In this document: positions 20,003 to 23,257 of the stretch, in pieces
How the letters are laid out: every line of letters starts with the position of its first letter
Position numbering within the stretch: the first letter of the stretch is position 1
Source: Chara braunii
Taxonomy: Eukaryota; Streptophyta; Charophyceae; Charales; Characeae
Assembly: GCA_003427395.1 (NCBI GenBank)
Contig: BFEA01000093.1
Location: forward strand, 1,446,169 to 1,469,425
Reading direction: 5' to 3'
Length of the DNA: 23,257 bases
Notes under the pieces: model-generated
What the model saw: only the letters and a program-made list of their open reading frames with translations
Told to the model about the DNA's origin: nothing
The model's database searches: none
Made by a program: the position numbers and the translations under genes

Positions 20003-21971
20003 GGTTAACAAACTCCCGCTGCGAGGGCACAATATGTCCAAAGCCATGGCAAACGACCTTCCTTTGCGTTTGCAAAAACAGGGCTGCAAGTCGGTCGCTT
20101 TCGGTCTCGCTGATCTGCCTATCAGAACCTTCCTGGCCTCCAAAGATATGAAGAGATGGGATGTTTATTCCCCCTTTGCTCTCAGCCCACCGTAGCAGTT
20201 GCACATGCTCCGGCGCAGGCGACAAAAACCCCGAGCAAAGGACTACGAATCGGAAATCGAATGGGGATCTCACAGCAGCGCGCTCCGACACAAGTGATCG
20301 GGTACGAAATGCACCCATATGATGATGAGGACGATTAGGGTTATGAGCGTCCGGCAGATTGAGAGAGCGAGAAGGTTCTACTACATCCAATTCAATCGCC
20401 CTCTGATCGTCAGGCGAATGGATTGCCGCAGCAAGAGAAGGACTGCCTGCGGCTGCGGTGCTCACATCTTCGACATGATGGCAAGATACGGCGGCAGCAA
20501 CTGCAGACGAATGAGAGGAACAGTCCTCTGGTACTCCTCCACCTCTATCCTGCTGCTTCTGCGGCGGCCCATTGCATGGGTGGATTGTGATGTGAGCATC
20601 GGCAGCGGTACTTGTTTCCTTCGCAATGCAGTTGTTTGCAGATGAGTCTTTTCCTTCTAACCCTGGAGACGCTGACAAGTGCTTTGCTGATAGGTTCTTC
20701 CCCTGTGACTCAAGAGACTCTGGGGACAATTCAGAGAACCGGGGCCTTCTTTCACAGTCGGCGCTCGAATACTTCTGCTGCTCATTCCGCATCTGCAAAG
20801 CACACAAAACCGCAGCAACGGCAGCCCCTTGGGAAAAGCCGAGCACGCCGTCGAAAGGTCCTTTCTGCTGGCAGATGGCTGCCAAGTGTGAAAAACTCGA
20901 TGACCATCCGTCTCGCTGCGACTTGTATTGTTGAGCGTCGAACTGTTTCCCCGAACCGACTGGCCCTCTCTGTGAACTCTCGCCCGTGTCGCATCCGATC
21001 AACCAGGCGTACCGAGGCTTCGGCGCCAAATGCACCACACGATCTGATCTCTTGTCAATCTCAATTCCACCATCTGTGGGGGGGTTACCCTCTACCCTTT
21101 CTGCATGTGGATTGTCATCGTTCGTAACGACTATCGGCGGTAGCTCGTGAGGAGCATCGACAAACACCATATCGACGATCGACCGCAGTTTCTTTCTCAA
21201 TGCCGCGAAGCGGCCCTGAAGCGAGCTTGCGTTCTGACGGAACCCGTGCAGGCATAGGATCCGTAGGCGGTGTTGGTGTGACTCTGCGGTGGTCAACAAT
21301 CTGATCCCGGTTGTCTCGTTGACCTCCCCCTCCAATTCCTTCTTATGTTCGTAGTCGTCATTGCTGTCCAATGATGCGGAACGAAAAGGAAATCCGCCTG
21401 ACAATGAGGGAATCATACCGCTGTCGCCACCACAGTTTCGCAAATCTCTGACACCGTCAGTGGGGCATTCATCAGCGCCTACATTCTCCCTCTCTCTCCC
21501 ATGGAGTTGTACGCCAGGCTGTCCAACATGATCACTTTGTACTGTTTTGCCGCCGGCGCAAATGGAGTTCTGTTCGGTAGCCTCCGTCATTGTATTCTCT
21601 TCGCGTTCTGTGTCGTCAAAAATCCAGGATGGAGTTGCTTCTTCTTGTTCTGCTTCCAGCCTGTCCTTTGTTGGTCCATCGCTTATAGAAGATTGATGAA
21701 ACCCATCTGCACATGCAGCACGGAAAAGTTGCTTTCTGTCCTCTTTTCTTTTTCTCCTCCCTGGATTCTTCTTCTCTCTCTTCTCATCCGTTTCGTTTCG
21801 CAGAAGTGCTGACTGCACCGAGTCCGATTTACTCTTCCCCCTGCTGGGGCAGCTCCCGTTCCCCTTCTGTATTCTGCACATGGAATCTCCTTGCTGTCCC
21901 TCATGCCGCTTACTTCTACACAGCTCGCAAACAAACTTGCTTGACTTGCTGCCCTCCTCCTCTATCCGTTT
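19971..21971 (-). CDS. STR6: FSH1/OVCA2-type serine hydrolase, 3'-terminal exon of an STR6-like gene
   Basis: The open frame encodes 677 residues counted from an ATG at 22002-22004. I favour an acceptor (CTCTTACAG) whose exon begins at 21971, because the gene should continue upstream. A CxxC (FVCELC, residues 24-29) matches the Cys-rich stretch before the hydrolase in plant STR6. The alpha/beta hydrolase runs from LRILCLHGFRQNASS (247-261), through VFVDAPHELPP and the nucleophile elbow GFSQGAA (Ser391), FRFVVLCSGF, LHIFGG with acid Asp628, to FGHIVP with His657. Plant STR6 proteins fuse an N-terminal rhodanese domain to this hydrolase; none is visible here, so it would lie in 5' exons. Substrate unknown. 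Unusual features are a ~215-residue low-complexity linker (30-245) and a ~175-residue insertion after the nucleophile helix (404-580). Confidence 0.87.
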   Translation of the reverse strand, partial: KRIEEEGSKSSKFVCELCRSKRHEGQQGDSMCRIQKGNGSCPSRGKSKSDSVQSALLRNETDEKREKKNPGRRKRKEDRKQLFRAACADGFHQSSISDGPTKDRLEAEQEEATPSWIFDDTEREENTMTEATEQNSICAGGKTVQSDHVGQPGVQLHGRERENVGADECPTDGVRDLRNCGGDSGMIPSLSGGFPFRSASLDSNDDYEHKKELEGEVNETTGIRLLTTAESHQHRLRILCLHGFRQNASSLQGRFAALRKKLRSIVDMVFVDAPHELPPIVVTNDDNPHAERVEGNPPTDGGIEIDKRSDRVVHLAPKPRYAWLIGCDTGESSQRGPVGSGKQFDAQQYKSQRDGWSSSFSHLAAICQQKGPFDGVLGFSQGAAVAAVLCALQMRNEQQKYSSADCERRPRFSELSPESLESQGKNLSAKHLSASPGLEGKDSSANNCIAKETSTAADAHITIHPCNGPPQKQQDRGGGVPEDCSSHSSAVAAAVSCHHVEDVSTAAAGSPSLAAAIHSPDDQRAIELDVVEPSRSLNLPDAHNPNRPHHHMGAFRTRSLVSERAAVRSPFDFRFVVLCSGFLSPAPEHVQLLRWAESKGGINIPSLHIFGGQEGSDRQISETESDRLAALFLQTQRKVVCHGFGHIVPSQREFVNQYVSFFKQFL

Positions 21972-22018
21972 CTGTAAGAGGTTTTGAAATATGTCAATTC
22001 CCAACTTTGTAAGTGGAA

Positions 22019-22020
<2 letters not shown>

Positions 22021-22102
<82 letters not shown>
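22021..22102 (+). repeat. (CT)41 tract upstream of the hydrolase exon
   Basis: Pure CT. In the minus-strand transcript it is a GA tract ending about 43 nt before the proposed 3' splice site at 21972. Confidence 0.95.
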
Positions 22103-22105
<3 letters not shown>

Positions 22106-22241
22106 ACACACACCCAAAGAGAAAGGAGCGTCTTCCCACCCTTGGGAACAATCTTCTCAGCATCAGAAATAACAAAAACATGCAACTGGGAATTCTTTTA
22201 CGAAAACACGCCGCTGGGAAGAGAAACAAAAAAAATATATA

Positions 22242-22270
22242 GATCTACCCACTGGGTGAGTGGGTAGATC
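22242..22270. repeat. Perfect 12-bp hairpin
   Basis: GATCTACCCACT, loop GGGTG, AGTGGGTAGATC, with no mismatch. Preceded by an A run and ATATAT. Function unknown; it could be a fold-back element remnant. Confidence 0.85.
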
Positions 22271-22349
22271 ACCAAACAAAACATATAGAGAAAAGCAAAC
22301 AGATCCAAGCACAAAGCTTTTAGTGTACTCGCAACATCTCCGACATGTT

Positions 22350-22580
22350 GAGAATTCAGGGTTTAGGGTTTTTTGGTTTAGAACTCGGGATTGAACGGGT
22401 GTTAATAAAGTTAATAAAGTGAATCATCAAGATTCATCATGAGAATTCAGGGTTTAGTACAGGTTTTATGGTTCAGAATTCAGCATTCAATGGGTGCTAA
22501 ATTGTTAATAAATAAAGTTAAATAAACTCAATAAACTTAATCATCATTTAGCGACGAGAGGTGAATATTTAGGGTTTAGG
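22350..22580 (+). repeat. ~91-bp imperfect duplication with TTTAGGG words
   Basis: GAGAATTCAGGGTTTAG starts units at 22350 and 22441, each continuing with ATTCA/ATTGA-type words, GTTAATAAA and AATCATCA. A third GGGTTTAG occurs at 22573. The TTTAGGG words resemble plant telomere repeats, but there are too few for a telomere tract. Confidence 0.65.
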
Positions 22581-22902
22581 AACTTTTTTTTTTTTTTTTT
22601 TTGAAGTTATTTTACTACTGAAGATCACTGGCAACACCGGTCAGATTCGTCAGAAGGCAAAAGTATTCAGTGATATTCACCATTCAGTGTTCATTAGGAA
22701 TTGGAATTTTCAATTTAGGCATTCTCTATCCAGGCGGACAAGAAACTCTGTCTACAGAGCCTCACAGCAAAACTAGCCCGTAGTGCTAACCCTCATAGAC
22801 TCTAGGAGTCTCTGAACATAACACCTCTCTCATTAGACGACAACAAAAAGAAGTTAAAAAAAAGCTACACCACAAACGAACAGCATAGTACCAGCCCACC
22901 TC

Positions 22903-23109
22903 TTATGAATATCCCCGAGACATAGCAATCATACGTTCAAAAATTTCAAATCCCATGCGAGTGATCGCCTTCATGTACAAATCAGAACCATTGATCCTGC
23001 AAATCATGCGCTGCGCTACATAGACCTCACACCTGCTAGCACACCCAGTGGCGAAGTTGAAGTACTCTGCCAAGCACGTGTACTCGAGACAGTTCAGGCA
23101 TGATCCCTC
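22903..23109 (-). other. Coding-like minus-strand ORF, unassigned
   Basis: 68 codons between stops, including CLNCLEYTCLAEYFNFATGC, ASRCEVYVAQRMICRINGSD and LYMKAITRMGFEIFERMIAM, ending SRGYS and TAA. Balanced composition and a Cys-rich start suggest a real exon or a gene or transposon fragment. There is no start codon at the 5' end; an acceptor-like AG lies just upstream. It does not resemble the rhodanese part of STR6. Family unknown. Confidence 0.3.
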
Positions 23110-23162
23110 TCATTTTCCTAAAATACTCGTTCAAATTTACCATCAGCTCTAACACCAAGAAC

Positions 23163-23257
<95 letters not shown>
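23163..23257 (+). repeat. (CT)n(CA)n tract at window edge
   Basis: CT repeats with one GT interruption, then CA repeats running off the window. Confidence 0.95.

Noticed and set aside
20612-21127. 171-codon plus-strand ORF
   Set aside because: Antisense shadow of the FSH1-type hydrolase exon.

Overview
The window looks like nuclear DNA of a plant-lineage eukaryote, most likely a repeat-rich streptophyte green alga; a charophyte such as Chara is my guess, not a proof. Coding sequence sits in short exons separated by 0.4-2.6 kb spliceosomal introns. Microsatellites and homopolymer runs are everywhere, and the two recognisable proteins have plant-like features: a bystin/Enp1, and a serine hydrolase of the plant rhodanese-FSH1 fusion (STR6) type.

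Left and centre (1870-13215, + strand): the last eight exons of a bystin (BYSL/Enp1) gene, a 40S ribosome assembly factor. They join in frame to give about 276 C-terminal residues and end at a TGA. The 5' exons lie upstream of the window. Six introns are ordinary GT-AG. The last (12401-13132) has the hallmarks of a minor-spliceosome AT-AC (U12-type) intron. The introns carry two U6 snRNA-derived copies, about 725 bp of 25S rRNA, minisatellites, a TA-flanked MITE-like element, SINE-like copies, a 49-nt C run and a 95-nt T-rich run. One 80-nt exon lies between a (GA)36 and a (CT)38 tract that could pair in the transcript.

Middle (13216-19970): no gene I can name. It holds a possible 293-bp inverted-repeat element, a tandem module carrying three identical TATA boxes followed by a weak ORF, a second MITE-like element, SINE-like copies, a C-rich island, long dinucleotide tracts, and a G run followed by a GAA-rich block.

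Right (19971-21971, - strand): a large 3'-terminal exon encoding an FSH1/OVCA2-type serine hydrolase domain with a complete catalytic triad, a long linker and a ~175-residue insertion. The rhodanese part expected in an STR6-like protein would lie beyond the right edge or in unrecognised exons. A 47-bp duplication straddles its stop codon. The remainder (22005-23257) is intronic or intergenic repeat sequence with one coding-like minus-strand fragment.

The two genes converge and are about 6.7 kb apart; nothing in the sequence ties their functions together. Exon boundaries come from reading splice sites and from remembered family conservation, without database searches.
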